Assembly (NCBI RefSeq): GCF_010499245.1
Contig: NZ_JAAGOW010000004.1
Location: 1 to 64,000, forward strand
Direction of reading: 5' to 3'
Length of the DNA stretch: 64,000 bases
DNA from: Variovorax sp. WS11
GTDB taxonomy: Bacteria > Pseudomonadota > Gammaproteobacteria > Burkholderiales > Burkholderiaceae_C
The translations under genes were made by a program, and so were the position numbers. Below are positions 55,343-63,759 of the stretch, piece by piece (the first letter of the stretch is position 1; the number at the start of each line of letters is the position of its first letter). The notes beneath the pieces were generated by a model that saw only the letters and a program-made list of their open reading frames with translations, did no database searches and was not told where the DNA came from.

Positions 55343-56347
55343 TCATCCATCGATGACGATCTTTCTCTGTGCGACGAGCTGCTTCCACATCGCCAGTTCG
55401 TTGGCGATGGTCCGCGCCACGTCGGCCTGACCGGCGACGACGGTCTGCCCGAGCTCCTGCATGCGCGCGACCACCGCAGGGGTCGCCAGCACCTCGGCCA
55501 GTGCCTTGCGCATCGTCGCGGTCACTGGTGGCGGCAGGCCGGCCGGGCCCATGAGCGCGAACCAGCCCGGCGCGTCGAAGTTCGGCACACCGCTCTCCGC
55601 AACGGTCGGCACATCCGGCACCGCGGGCAGCCGCTGTAGCGAGCTGACACCGATGGCGCGCAGCCTGCCGCTCGCAATGAAGGACGACGTGCCCGTATAG
55701 GTCAGGAAGGCAAACTGCACGTCGCCCGCGATCAATGCGGTGATCGCGGGCACGGCGCCACGGTACGGCACATGCACCGCAAAGGTCCCGGTGCGCAGCT
55801 TGAGCAGCTCGCCGGCAAGATGGCTGACACTGCCGGCGCCGCCCGACCCATAGCTCAGCTTGCCGGGCTCCTTGCGCATCGCCTCGATAAGCTCGCGCGT
55901 GCTGCGGATGCCGCTGGTCCCTGGCACGACGAGCACCTGCGGCAACTGGGTCGCCATTGCGATGGGCGTAAAGCCGGCCACCGAATCGTAGCCCGGGTTG
56001 CGCAACGAGGGCACGATCGTCAGCGGCGCGTTGTCGAGCAGGCCGAGCGTATGGCCGTCAGGGGCGGACCGCGCGACCTCGGACGCAGCGATGGTGCCGC
56101 TCGCGCCGGGCTTGTAGTCAACAACCACGGGCTGGCCCAACAGCTTTCCCAGCGGCACCGAGAGCTCGCGCGCCAGGATGTCGGAGGAGCCGCCCGGGGT
56201 GTAGCCGAGCAGCAGGCGCACCGGCTTGCTCGGCCAGGCTTGCGCCTGCGCGCGCCCGCCCAGCATCGCCAGCGCGATGGCGGCTGCGCCTCCGGCAAGC
56301 GCCGAGCGGCGCCGCGGATCGAAGATCGCTGCGTGCATGGCCGCCAC
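55343..56347 (-). CDS. Bug/TctC-family periplasmic receptor (tripartite tricarboxylate transport)
   Basis: The 334-residue protein has a twin-arginine-like start (RRRSALAGG) and signal peptide ending AQAQA, then the Bug pattern WPSKPVRLLLGYTPGGSSDI, KPGASGTIAASEVARSAPDG, GTFAVHVPYRGAVPAITALI and GVPNFDAPGWFALMGP. These receptors bind organic acids and often work with TctAB permeases; none is present in this window. Its start is directly after the stop of the Sua5-like gene. The start could also be 56338. Confidence 0.92.
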   Translation of the reverse strand: MAAMHAAIFDPRRRSALAGGAAAIALAMLGGRAQAQAWPSKPVRLLLGYTPGGSSDILARELSVPLGKLLGQPVVVDYKPGASGTIAASEVARSAPDGHTLGLLDNAPLTIVPSLRNPGYDSVAGFTPIAMATQLPQVLVVPGTSGIRSTRELIEAMRKEPGKLSYGSGGAGSVSHLAGELLKLRTGTFAVHVPYRGAVPAITALIAGDVQFAFLTYTGTSSFIASGRLRAIGVSSLQRLPAVPDVPTVAESGVPNFDAPGWFALMGPAGLPPPVTATMRKALAEVLATPAVVARMQELGQTVVAGQADVARTIANELAMWKQLVAQRKIVIDG

Positions 56348-57082
56348 CTACGCGACGTTCTTCAATGCGAACTCGTTGAGGTGCCCGGAGGGCAGCGCCT
56401 CGAGACCCGGATCCGCCGGCAGCTCGACATCGAACCAGCGCTTGAGAACGCCGGAGATCAACTCGTAGCAGGCACCGATGCGGATCACCTCCATGGTCTC
56501 GAAATTGATCAGCGTCCCGGCGCGGCGATAGATGTGATAGCGGCGCAGGCCATAGTCGACGGTGATGTCGGCGATCTGCTTCAGTTCATCGGGGATATCC
56601 TCGACGCTGAACCGCGTGCCGCTCCCCGAGATGTTGGCCGACGAGCCGAACAGCGGCACCACCTCCTCGCGACTCAGACGGCACAGCTCCGTGTGGAAGA
56701 CGCCGGCGTTGACCAGCGTGCTGATCGTGCCGGCAGCCGTGCTCGCCTTGATGGCGTCGTCGTCCAGCTTGCGGATCAACGGGTGGTCGTGCCGGAACGT
56801 GCCGACCACGCCCAGCGGCAGGTCGTGGTCGACGACGAGCGCCTCCACCATCTGCTGCGCGCGGGGCGGCAGCGTGTGCAGCTCGCGCTGCGTCTCCAGG
56901 TCGGCTGCCATGGCATTGCGCTTGTGGCTGCCTCGCCGCTTCGTGTCGTAGATCTTCTTCAGCGGATCCATGGAGGAGCCGCAACAGGCGTAGCCCGTGT
57001 CGTTGGGCACGATGGCGATGCCGCCGTTCTTGATCACGTCGATGGTGCGACGGGCGTCGCCGGCAATGTCGAGTCTGCTCAT
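56348..57082 (-). CDS. Sua5/YciO/YrdC-domain protein
   Basis: The 244-residue product begins MSRLDIAGDARRTIDVIKNG and has the YrdC/Sua5 pattern: GIAIVPNDTGYACCG, KIYDTKRRGSHKRNAM and LFGSSANISGSG. TsaC/Sua5 enzymes make threonylcarbamoyl-AMP for tRNA; YciO relatives have unclear roles. Its place inside a catabolic operon suggests a carbamoyl or acyl-adenylate reaction on the operon substrate, not tRNA work. That is inference. It is 54 bases after the TauD gene and adjacent to the Bug gene. Confidence 0.85.
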   Translation of the reverse strand: MSRLDIAGDARRTIDVIKNGGIAIVPNDTGYACCGSSMDPLKKIYDTKRRGSHKRNAMAADLETQRELHTLPPRAQQMVEALVVDHDLPLGVVGTFRHDHPLIRKLDDDAIKASTAAGTISTLVNAGVFHTELCRLSREEVVPLFGSSANISGSGTRFSVEDIPDELKQIADITVDYGLRRYHIYRRAGTLINFETMEVIRIGACYELISGVLKRWFDVELPADPGLEALPSGHLNEFALKNVA

Positions 57083-57136
57083 GTCTACTCCTTGGGTGGG
57101 TTCGGTGGGTTCAGTTCGATCAGGGGGTTCAGAGGG

Positions 57137-58249
57137 TCAATTCGAGAATCCGGGGCCGAGCCGCATGCCCATGGCCTTTGCCTGCTCGGCATCGAAGCGC
57201 CGGCACGCGTCGTCGTAGTGCTGCCCGTAGGCGCCGCCTCGCACCACGCCGGGTTCGGTGGATTCGTAGAAGCCATTCCAGCCGGCCGGCAGGCGCGGTG
57301 AATCGGGCGTGGCCAGCCACAGGCGGAACAGCAGCCGCTTCTTCTCGGACTCGGGTTCGTCCTGGAACTGGGTGCGCGAATGCAGCGCGGTGAAGTTGCT
57401 GAGGATCTGCAGGTCGCCCGGCTCAAGCCGCATCGAGTACATGAAGGTGGGCCGACGCACGATCTCGTCCAGCAAGTCCATCGCCTCGCGCTGCTTCGCG
57501 GTGATACGCGGCGCGCCCGGCAGCTTCTCGCCCTGCTCCACGCGGTTGCGCACCCACATGCAGAACACCTGGCCGTCCATCTCGCCGTACACCGGCATCA
57601 GGCGAAAGGCGGCCAGCCCCTCGGCCTGCTCGCCTTGGCGGCTGAAGGGCAGCGGCTTGCGCAGGGCGTCGGCCAGGTCGGGGCGCTCGGCCAGCAGCTG
57701 GCGCCAGGCCGCGGTCGAACTCGCGCACATGCTGTCGCCGCCCAGGGGCGCCTGGTTGAAGCAGCTCAGGAGCACGATGTCGGCGCCGTCGACATGGAAG
57801 TCGAGTTCGGCATTCGACGAATAGCCGCGGCCGGTGGGGCTGCGGTAGACGGTGCCCGCGTCCTGCACCCGGTTGATGTAGCGTGTCATCTTGTCCTGCG
57901 GGCGCGCCACGCCGACGTGGAGGCCGACGGCCCAGGTCAGCAGCTCGAACTCGTCCGCCGTAACGCCCTCGCGCGGAAAGCCCTTGAGCAGCGCGACGCC
58001 CAGGCCGTGCTGCGCCTCGTCGACTGCACGGCGGATCTTCGCGATCGCCGCGGCGCCGAAGGGAAAGTCGCCACGCCGGTAGCCCAGCAACGGCTGTCCG
58101 GACCGGTGGCCGGCGCGCAGTACCCGCAGCAGGTCGGCGCGCTCGGCATTGTCGAAGCGCGTCATCCAGCGCGTGTCGCGTGCCAAGTCGGCGCTGTGCC
58201 AGGCGGCGGTGTCGCGACCAGCGGCCGGAGTAGTCGTCGCGGTGCTCAT
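57137..58249 (-). CDS. TauD/TfdA-family 2-oxoglutarate dioxygenase
   Basis: The 370-residue enzyme would use Fe(II), O2 and 2-oxoglutarate. It shows the HxD pair H152-D154 in FHVDGADI, the distal His near 290 in ALHSRTQF and the Arg in LLFRLWL that binds 2-oxoglutarate. The region GRGYSSNAELDFHVDG is typical of gamma-butyrobetaine/TauD relatives that open with an unrelated N-terminal part. It lies between the two Bug receptors in the operon. The substrate is unknown. Confidence 0.9.
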   Translation of the reverse strand: MSTATTTPAAGRDTAAWHSADLARDTRWMTRFDNAERADLLRVLRAGHRSGQPLLGYRRGDFPFGAAAIAKIRRAVDEAQHGLGVALLKGFPREGVTADEFELLTWAVGLHVGVARPQDKMTRYINRVQDAGTVYRSPTGRGYSSNAELDFHVDGADIVLLSCFNQAPLGGDSMCASSTAAWRQLLAERPDLADALRKPLPFSRQGEQAEGLAAFRLMPVYGEMDGQVFCMWVRNRVEQGEKLPGAPRITAKQREAMDLLDEIVRRPTFMYSMRLEPGDLQILSNFTALHSRTQFQDEPESEKKRLLFRLWLATPDSPRLPAGWNGFYESTEPGVVRGGAYGQHYDDACRRFDAEQAKAMGMRLGPGFSN

Positions 58250-58276
58250 CGTGCAATGGCTCCTGTCGATTCGGAT

Positions 58277-59317
58277 CTATTCGAGCGGGAAGCGCTTGGC
58301 CAAGGCGTCGGCGCGATCGCGCTCGCGCTGCACCATGGCGGCGAACTCGGCGGGCGTGTTGCCCAGCGGCTCGGCGCCGATGGTCGTGAAGGCCTTGCGC
58401 ACCGCCTCGCTTTTCGCCGCCTCGCGCAACGCGGTCGCGATGCCCTGCTGGATGTCGGCTGGCGTTCCCTTCGGCACGAAGATGCCGTACCAGGTGGTCG
58501 CGTCGAAGCTGGTAAAGCCCTGCTCGATGGCTGTCGGCACCTCCGGCAGGATCGACGAGCGCTTGTTGCCCATGGTCATGATGACCTTGAGCGCGCCGGA
58601 GCGCACATGCGGCAGCACCGCCGTGCTGCCGGCGATGGCGAACGAGACGTTGTTGGCCACCAGGTCGGTGATCAGCTGGCCGCCGCCCTTGTAGTTGGCA
58701 ACGATCAGGTTGGGCAGCGCACTTTCCTCGCCCAGCATGCGCGCCTGCAGCCGGGCCATGTTTTCGGTGGTGCCGAGCGAGCATGGGGGCGCGGCCGTCT
58801 TGCAGTGCCGCACCATCTCGGTCATGGTTGCGACCGGCATCGCGGCATTGGCCGCCACGACGCCGGGCAGCGTCGAGAACGCCGACACCGGCACCAGTTG
58901 CGACACGGGATCGGTGCCCTTGAAGGCCGGCAGGTGCCGGATCAGCGTGATCGAGGGCAGTTGCACCAGCAGCGTGAGGCCGTTGGGCTTGGCGTCGATC
59001 ACGCGGCGGGTGCCGATCAGCCCGTCGGCGCCGCCGAGGTTCTCGACCACCACGGGCTGGCCCCAGAGCTGCGACAGTTCCTTGGCCACGACGCGCGCTT
59101 GCGCATCGGTGCCGCCGCCGGCGGCGTAGGGCACCACCATCGTCACTGGGTGCTCAGGCTTCCAGCCGGCCGCGGCCGCGCCTAGCGGAAGACTCGCCGC
59201 CGCTACTGCAGCCACTGCAGCCACTGCGGCCAGCGCGGCCATGCATGGGCGCAGCCGTTGGCCGGCATGCCCGAGGAGGCGCGACGCGGATTCAAGCATG
59301 CACTTCATCATCTTCAT
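58277..59317 (-). CDS. Second Bug/TctC-family periplasmic receptor
   Basis: The 346-residue protein begins MKMMKCMLESASRLLGHAGQ after AAGGAG and has a long signal region with an AAVAAVAAVAAA repeat ending near AAAAGW. The Bug pattern follows: HPVTMVVPYAAGGGTDAQAR, ENLGGADGLIGTRRVIDAKP and EQGFTSFDATTWYGIFVPKG. It is only moderately similar to the other receptor of this operon, so two ligands or two conditions are likely. Confidence 0.92.
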   Translation of the reverse strand: MKMMKCMLESASRLLGHAGQRLRPCMAALAAVAAVAAVAAASLPLGAAAAGWKPEHPVTMVVPYAAGGGTDAQARVVAKELSQLWGQPVVVENLGGADGLIGTRRVIDAKPNGLTLLVQLPSITLIRHLPAFKGTDPVSQLVPVSAFSTLPGVVAANAAMPVATMTEMVRHCKTAAPPCSLGTTENMARLQARMLGEESALPNLIVANYKGGGQLITDLVANNVSFAIAGSTAVLPHVRSGALKVIMTMGNKRSSILPEVPTAIEQGFTSFDATTWYGIFVPKGTPADIQQGIATALREAAKSEAVRKAFTTIGAEPLGNTPAEFAAMVQRERDRADALAKRFPLE

Positions 59318-59386
59318 GTCTCCTTGTTCTGTGATCGGCAAGACGCCGGCAGCCCTATCGCTGCACCGTCGTTGCCTCGAGAGGTC

Positions 59387-59455
59387 TCAATCGACCTGAA
59401 CGCTGCTGTCGACGCAGCGCACTTCGTCTTGTTCCATGACGGTGTCGGTGGGCAT
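59387..59455 (-). CDS. Candidate 22-residue peptide in operon gap
   Basis: ATG at 59455 starts MPTDTVMEQDEVRCVDSSVQ and the frame stops at 59387, nine bases after a GGAG. It lies between leuD and the receptor gene in the same direction. There is no known family. It may be a chance frame or a short leader peptide. Confidence 0.25.
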   Translation of the reverse strand: MPTDTVMEQDEVRCVDSSVQVD

Positions 59456-59469
59456 CGTGTTCGACTCCT

Positions 59470-60099
59470 TCAATAGGCCACGGCCACAGGCGGCCAGGCC
59501 CAGGGCCGCTGTGCACGGTCGGCCTGCTGCCAGGCGCGGATGAGGGCTTCATCCCGCAACGTCAGGCCGATGTCGTCCAGGCCATGGAGCAGCGCTTCGC
59601 GGCGCAGCGGGTCGATGGGGAACGCGGTCTGCGCCCCCGACGGCGCAATCAGCAAGCGCCGTTCGAGGTCGACCGTGAGTGGGGCTCCGTCGGCGCACCC
59701 CGCGGCAAGCGCCTCGACCTCGGGCGCCGGCAGGCGGATCGGCAGTACGCCGTTCTGAAAGCAATTGCTGTAGAAGATGTCGCCGAAGCTGGGCGCGACG
59801 ACGCAGCGCACGCCGATGCCCTGCAGCGCCCACACCGCGCCTTCGCGCGAGGAGCCGCAGCCGAAGTTGTCGCCGGCCAGCAGGATCGGGGCGCCGCGGA
59901 AGGTGGGCCGGTTCAGGATGAAATCGGGGTCGTCGCTCCCGTCGGCGCGGTAGCGCAACGCCTCCATCGCGTAGGGGCCGAGTTGCTCCTTGGGCAGCGA
60001 GGTCAGGCGCTCGATGCGGATGATCACATCGGTGTCGATGTTGGCGCGCGGCAGGTACGGTGCAGCGCCGCTCACGACGGTAAAGGGCGCAATGCTCAT
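59470..60099 (-). CDS. leuD: LeuD-type dehydratase small subunit
   Basis: The 209-residue protein shows the IPMI/aconitase swivel domain: ANIDTDVIIRIERLT, GDNFGCGSSREGAVWALQG, FYSNCFQNGVLPIRL. In biosynthetic LeuD the serine-arginine motif reads SREHAPWAL; here it is SREGAVWAL, so substrate preference may differ. It overlaps leuC by four bases (ATGA). With LeuC it would dehydrate and rehydrate a branched C4-C6 hydroxy acid. Confidence 0.88.
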   Translation of the reverse strand: MSIAPFTVVSGAAPYLPRANIDTDVIIRIERLTSLPKEQLGPYAMEALRYRADGSDDPDFILNRPTFRGAPILLAGDNFGCGSSREGAVWALQGIGVRCVVAPSFGDIFYSNCFQNGVLPIRLPAPEVEALAAGCADGAPLTVDLERRLLIAPSGAQTAFPIDPLRREALLHGLDDIGLTLRDEALIRAWQQADRAQRPWAWPPVAVAY

Positions 60100-61499
60100 G
60101 CAAGGCTCCCGACATCGGCGATGCAGCCGGCAATGGCCGCTGCAGCCGCCATCGCAGGGCTCGCGAGGTGCGTGCGGGCACCCGGCCCCTGCCGCCCCAC
60201 GAAGTTGCGGTTGGACGTCGACACCGAGCGCTTCTGCGGCGACACCTGCTCCCCGTTGGCCGCCACGCACATGCTGCAACCGGGCTCGCGCCAGGCGAAG
60301 CCCGCGGCTTCGAACACCTCGCGCAGACCCTCAGCCTCAGCGGCGCGCTTGACGTTCTCGGAGCCGGGAACCACCCAGGCCGTGACGCCCGGCGCCACGT
60401 GTCTGCCGCGCGCTACCTCGGCGGCAGCGCGCAGGTCGGTGATGCGCGAATTGGCGCACGACCCGATGAACACCCAGTCGACCGGCGTGCCGGCGATGGG
60501 CTGCCCCGCTCTCAGGCCCATGTAGTCGAGCGCGGCAGCCAGCGTGTCGCGCTGCGACGCATCGGCGACCGCTTGCGGATCGGGCACGCGGCCGTCGATG
60601 GCAATCGCGTGTTCGGGACTCGTGCCCCAGGTGATGGTGGGCCGGATGAGCGAGACGTCGATGGACTCTTCCCGATCGAAAACCGCATCGGCATCGCTGG
60701 CCAGCAGCCGCCATTGCGCCACCGCCGCATCGAAGGCGCCGCCCTGCGGCGCGAAGAGACGGCCACGCAGGTAGTCGAAGGTGCGCTGGTCGGGCGCCAC
60801 CATGCCGCAGCGCGCGCCGAGCTCCACCGTCAGGTTGCACAGCGTGAGCCGGGCCTCGACCTCCATGGCCTCGATGGCGCTGCCCGCGTACTCGATCGCA
60901 TGGCCGACGCCGGCGGCAGCACCGAGCTTGCCGATGATGTGCAGCGCGAGGTCCTTGGCGGTGACGCCTGCGCGCAAGCTGCCGTCGCAGCGGATGCGCA
61001 TGCGCCGGGGCTTCTGCTGGCGCAGCGTCTGCGTGGCCAGGGCATGCGTACTCTCGGACGAGCCGATGCCGAAGGCCATCGCACCCAGCGCGCCGTTGGT
61101 GCAGGTGTGGCTGTCGCCGCAGACCACGGTGAGGCCCGGCAGTACGATGCCCAGCTCCGGGCCCATCACATGCACGATGCCTTGCCCGGGCTCGCCCAGG
61201 TCGAACAGCCGCACGCCGGCAGCGCGGGTGCGGTCGCGCAACGCGGTCCACAGCCTGCCGCCGGGCGCGTAGGTCAGCCCGTTGCGCCCGGGCTGGCTCG
61301 ACATCGCGTGGTCGGGCGTGGCGAACACCAGTTCAGGGTCATGCACCGGCAGGCCGCGCGCCGTCACCTCGGCGAGCGCGGGCGGCCCGGAGAGGTCATG
61401 CAGCAGGTGACGATCGATGTGCAGCAGCGCCCACCCGTCGCCCAGGTCGCGGATGACGTGGGCGTCCCAGATCTTGTCGAAGAGCGTCCGGCCGGCCAT
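60096..61499 (-). CDS. leuC: LeuC-type dehydratase large subunit
   Basis: The 467-residue aconitase-family protein has CGDSHTCTNGA, FIGSCANSRITDLR, EPGCSMCVAANGEQV and STSNRNFVGRQG, which supply the three Cys ligands of a 4Fe-4S cluster and the substrate site. The start MAGRTLFDKIWDAHVIRDLG matches LeuC. It shares one base with the stop of the upstream lyase gene and overlaps leuD. The biosynthetic leucine genes leuB/leuA are not nearby, so a catabolic role beside the lyase is likelier. Confidence 0.9.
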   Translation of the reverse strand: MAGRTLFDKIWDAHVIRDLGDGWALLHIDRHLLHDLSGPPALAEVTARGLPVHDPELVFATPDHAMSSQPGRNGLTYAPGGRLWTALRDRTRAAGVRLFDLGEPGQGIVHVMGPELGIVLPGLTVVCGDSHTCTNGALGAMAFGIGSSESTHALATQTLRQQKPRRMRIRCDGSLRAGVTAKDLALHIIGKLGAAAGVGHAIEYAGSAIEAMEVEARLTLCNLTVELGARCGMVAPDQRTFDYLRGRLFAPQGGAFDAAVAQWRLLASDADAVFDREESIDVSLIRPTITWGTSPEHAIAIDGRVPDPQAVADASQRDTLAAALDYMGLRAGQPIAGTPVDWVFIGSCANSRITDLRAAAEVARGRHVAPGVTAWVVPGSENVKRAAEAEGLREVFEAAGFAWREPGCSMCVAANGEQVSPQKRSVSTSNRNFVGRQGPGARTHLASPAMAAAAAIAGCIADVGSLA

Positions 61500-62368
61500 C
61501 ACTTGGCTTCCATGGCGGCGCCGGCATTGAAGCGCTGGCGCAGTGCGTCCCACTCGTTGGCGCCGAAGCGACGGAAGGTCTGGGCCACGCTCTGCGTGAC
61601 CTCGGGTGCCTTGTGCGTGGCCTTGAGCTGGGCCAGCGCCGCATCACCGGCCTGGATCGCCGCGGCCAGCATCAGGCCGGGCAGGATCGCCAGCTTGTAG
61701 CCCATGGCCTCGGCTTCGCGAAGGTCGAAGAGCGGCGTGCGGCCGCCGGCGACCACGTTGAGCAGGCATGGCCCTTTCACGGCCTTGGGCACTGCCGCCA
61801 CTTCTTCCAGCGACTGCGTGGCCTCCACGAAGACCAGGTCGGCCCCGGCGTCGAGCGCCGCGTTGCCGCGCCAGATGGCCTCGTCCAGGCTCAGCATGGC
61901 GCGCGCATCGGTGCGCGCGATGATCACGAACTCCTTCGTGCGGCGCGCATCGGCCGCGGCGCGGATCTTCGAGACGAACTCGGCGCGCGAGACCACTTCC
62001 TTGCCGTCGAGGTGGCCGCAGCGCTTGGGCGAGACCTGGTCCTCGATGTGGATCGCGGCGATGCCGCGCGACTCGTACTCGCGCACCGTTCGCGTCACGT
62101 TCAGCTCATTGCCGTAGCCGGTGTCGGCATCCGCAATCAGCGGCACGCTGACGGCGCGCGCCATCGTGGCCGCGTTGGCCACCATCTCGCCCATGTCGAG
62201 CAGGCCGAAGTCGGGGTAGCCGCGCGCCGCCGCGGTGCCGGCGCCGGTCATGTACACGGCGCTAAAGCCCGCCTGCTCGATCAGCCGCGCCCCGATGCCG
62301 TCATAGGCACCGGGGGCGATGAGCATGTCGGGCGCGGCGAGCAGTTCGCGTAGGGAGGGGTTCGTCAT
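61499..62368 (-). CDS. Isocitrate lyase/PEP mutase-superfamily lyase
   Basis: The 289-residue (beta/alpha)8 enzyme has APGAYDGIGARLIEQAGF, DADTGYG (residues 80-86), EDQVSPKRCGH with the catalytic C117, and RTDARAML. The Cys-containing KRCGH loop is that of lyases (2-methylisocitrate, dimethylmalate or oxaloacetate type), not phosphonomutases. It is the first gene after the GntR divergence and is immediately followed by leuC. A C-C lyase acting on a LeuCD product is the simple reading. Confidence 0.92.
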   Translation of the reverse strand: MTNPSLRELLAAPDMLIAPGAYDGIGARLIEQAGFSAVYMTGAGTAAARGYPDFGLLDMGEMVANAATMARAVSVPLIADADTGYGNELNVTRTVREYESRGIAAIHIEDQVSPKRCGHLDGKEVVSRAEFVSKIRAAADARRTKEFVIIARTDARAMLSLDEAIWRGNAALDAGADLVFVEATQSLEEVAAVPKAVKGPCLLNVVAGGRTPLFDLREAEAMGYKLAILPGLMLAAAIQAGDAALAQLKATHKAPEVTQSVAQTFRRFGANEWDALRQRFNAGAAMEAK

Positions 62369-62435
62369 GGGCGGCGGTCTTTCAGCGCAGGTTGGTCTTT
62401 GCTTGCTTGTCTCAGTTGTTCTAAGACTATCACAA

Positions 62436-62460
62436 CATAACAACAAGTCAACAAGTTATG
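62436..62460. promoter_or_regulatory. Candidate GntR operator
   Basis: CATAAC (62436-62441) and GTTATG (62455-62460) form a dyad 13 bases apart, inside the 100-base gap between the lyase gene and the divergent GntR gene. The AACAA repeats between them may be additional contacts. Confidence 0.5.
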
Positions 62461-62468
62461 CTCCCGCC

Positions 62469-63287
62469 ATGAACCTGTCGACTGGAACCACGCCGATGAA
62501 CGGGGCACGCGGCACCGCCTTGCACCGGCAGATCTATCTGGTGCTGCGCGACGAGATTTCGCGGGGCTTGTTCCCGGGCGGCGCGTTGCCGAACGAGGAA
62601 GGGCTCTGCGAACGATTCGGCGTCTCGCGCATCACCGTGCGGCGCGCCCTGGGGGACTTGGCGGCCCAGGGCCTGGTCGAACGCCGGCACGGCCGCGGCA
62701 CTTTCGTGCGGGGCGAGCCCGGGCAGATGCGGCCCGTGCCCAGCCTTAGCGTGATCGACAGCCTGCGCCAGACGGCCATCGAGACCATCGTCCGCGTCCT
62801 CGAGGTCGAGCAGACCGTGCCGCCGGCCGATGTGGCGAGGCTGCTGCAGATTCCGCCCGGCGAGAAGGCCGTGCACGCGCTGCGCATTCGATCCAATCGC
62901 AACGGTCAGCCGGCGATGCTGACGGACGCGTGGGTCCCCGTCGCGGTCGGCCGGCGCGTGACGGCGGCGGCACTCAAGAAGAAGGCGCTCTACGAGATCC
63001 TGATGATGCAGGGGGTCCAGTTCGGCCGCGTCGTGCAGGAGTTCAGCGCGACCGTAAGCGACCCGCAGCGGGCCGGCCTGATCCAGACCGAGGTCGGTGC
63101 GCCGCTATTGAAGCTGGTGCGGCTGATGCATGACATGGACGAGCGCCCGGTGCTGCACCTGACCGCCTACATGGCCGCGGATCGCGCGAGCGTCATGATG
63201 GAGATCGCCGGCGCGACCGTGAACACGCTGACGGCAGGGCAGATCGTGCTGGACGCGCCGGTCGATGGCAATCTATTGTCCGGATAG
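62469..63287 (+). CDS. GntR-family regulator with UTRA domain (HutC type)
   Basis: The 272-residue protein begins MNLSTGTTPMNGARGTALHR and has the GntR winged helix (RDEISRGLFPGGALPNEEGL, FGVSRITVRRALGDLAAQGL, RRHGRGTFV) and a UTRA ligand-binding domain (residues 100-265). It is divergent from the lyase/LeuCD operon, which it probably represses until the substrate binds. The C-terminal LTAGQIVLDAP is unremarkable. The start ATG is preceded by no strong ribosome site. Confidence 0.93.
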   Translation: MNLSTGTTPMNGARGTALHRQIYLVLRDEISRGLFPGGALPNEEGLCERFGVSRITVRRALGDLAAQGLVERRHGRGTFVRGEPGQMRPVPSLSVIDSLRQTAIETIVRVLEVEQTVPPADVARLLQIPPGEKAVHALRIRSNRNGQPAMLTDAWVPVAVGRRVTAAALKKKALYEILMMQGVQFGRVVQEFSATVSDPQRAGLIQTEVGAPLLKLVRLMHDMDERPVLHLTAYMAADRASVMMEIAGATVNTLTAGQIVLDAPVDGNLLSG

Positions 63288-63309
63288 ATAAGTTGCGACC
63301 AACAAGACC

Positions 63310-63756
63310 ATGACCACCCCAAGCGGCTACACCATCCAGCGCCTCTCCGTCTTCGGCGAGGCTTTCGAGGACGTGGACACCTACGGGGCCAAGCGCCCCC
63401 GGCCAGAGTACCTTCGGCAGCTGCTCGCCGGCGAAACCTTCATTGCGTTGGCGGCCGTGGAAAGGTCCAAGGTCATCGGAGGCCTCGCCGCCTACGAACT
63501 GAGGAAGTTCGAGCAGGAGCGCAGCGAGATCTACATCTACGACCTGGCCGTCGCCGCTGCGCACCGGCGAAGAGGCGTTGCCACCGCATTGATCCGGGAG
63601 CTTCAGCGCGTCGGCGCCGAGCGCGGGGCCTATGTCATCTTCGTCCAGGCAGATCCGCCTGACGCGCCGGCGATCGCGTTGTATTCGAAGCTCGGGGTGC
63701 GCGAAGACGTGCTGCATTTCGATGTCCCGGTCCCCTCCCCCACGAGCCGAGCTTGA
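63310..63756 (+). CDS. GNAT acetyltransferase of the AAC(3)-I family
   Basis: The 148-residue protein shows the AAC(3)-I pattern: ETFIALAAVE, GGLAAYELRKFEQERSEIYI, YDLAVAAAHRRRGVATALI (acetyl-CoA loop) and VIFVQADPPDAPAIALYSKL. Members of this group acetylate the 3-amino group of gentamicin-type drugs, but chromosomal relatives may have other substrates. No integron (attC, intI1) is seen around it, so it looks like a resident chromosomal gene. It starts 23 bases after the gntR stop. Confidence 0.88.
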   Translation: MTTPSGYTIQRLSVFGEAFEDVDTYGAKRPRPEYLRQLLAGETFIALAAVERSKVIGGLAAYELRKFEQERSEIYIYDLAVAAAHRRRGVATALIRELQRVGAERGAYVIFVQADPPDAPAIALYSKLGVREDVLHFDVPVPSPTSRA

Positions 63757-63759
63757 TCC

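Noticed and set aside
57380..59185. Long plus-strand open frame opposite the TauD gene and a Bug gene
   Set aside because: It is an antisense shadow; its composition is His/Arg/Gln-rich and it shows no domain.
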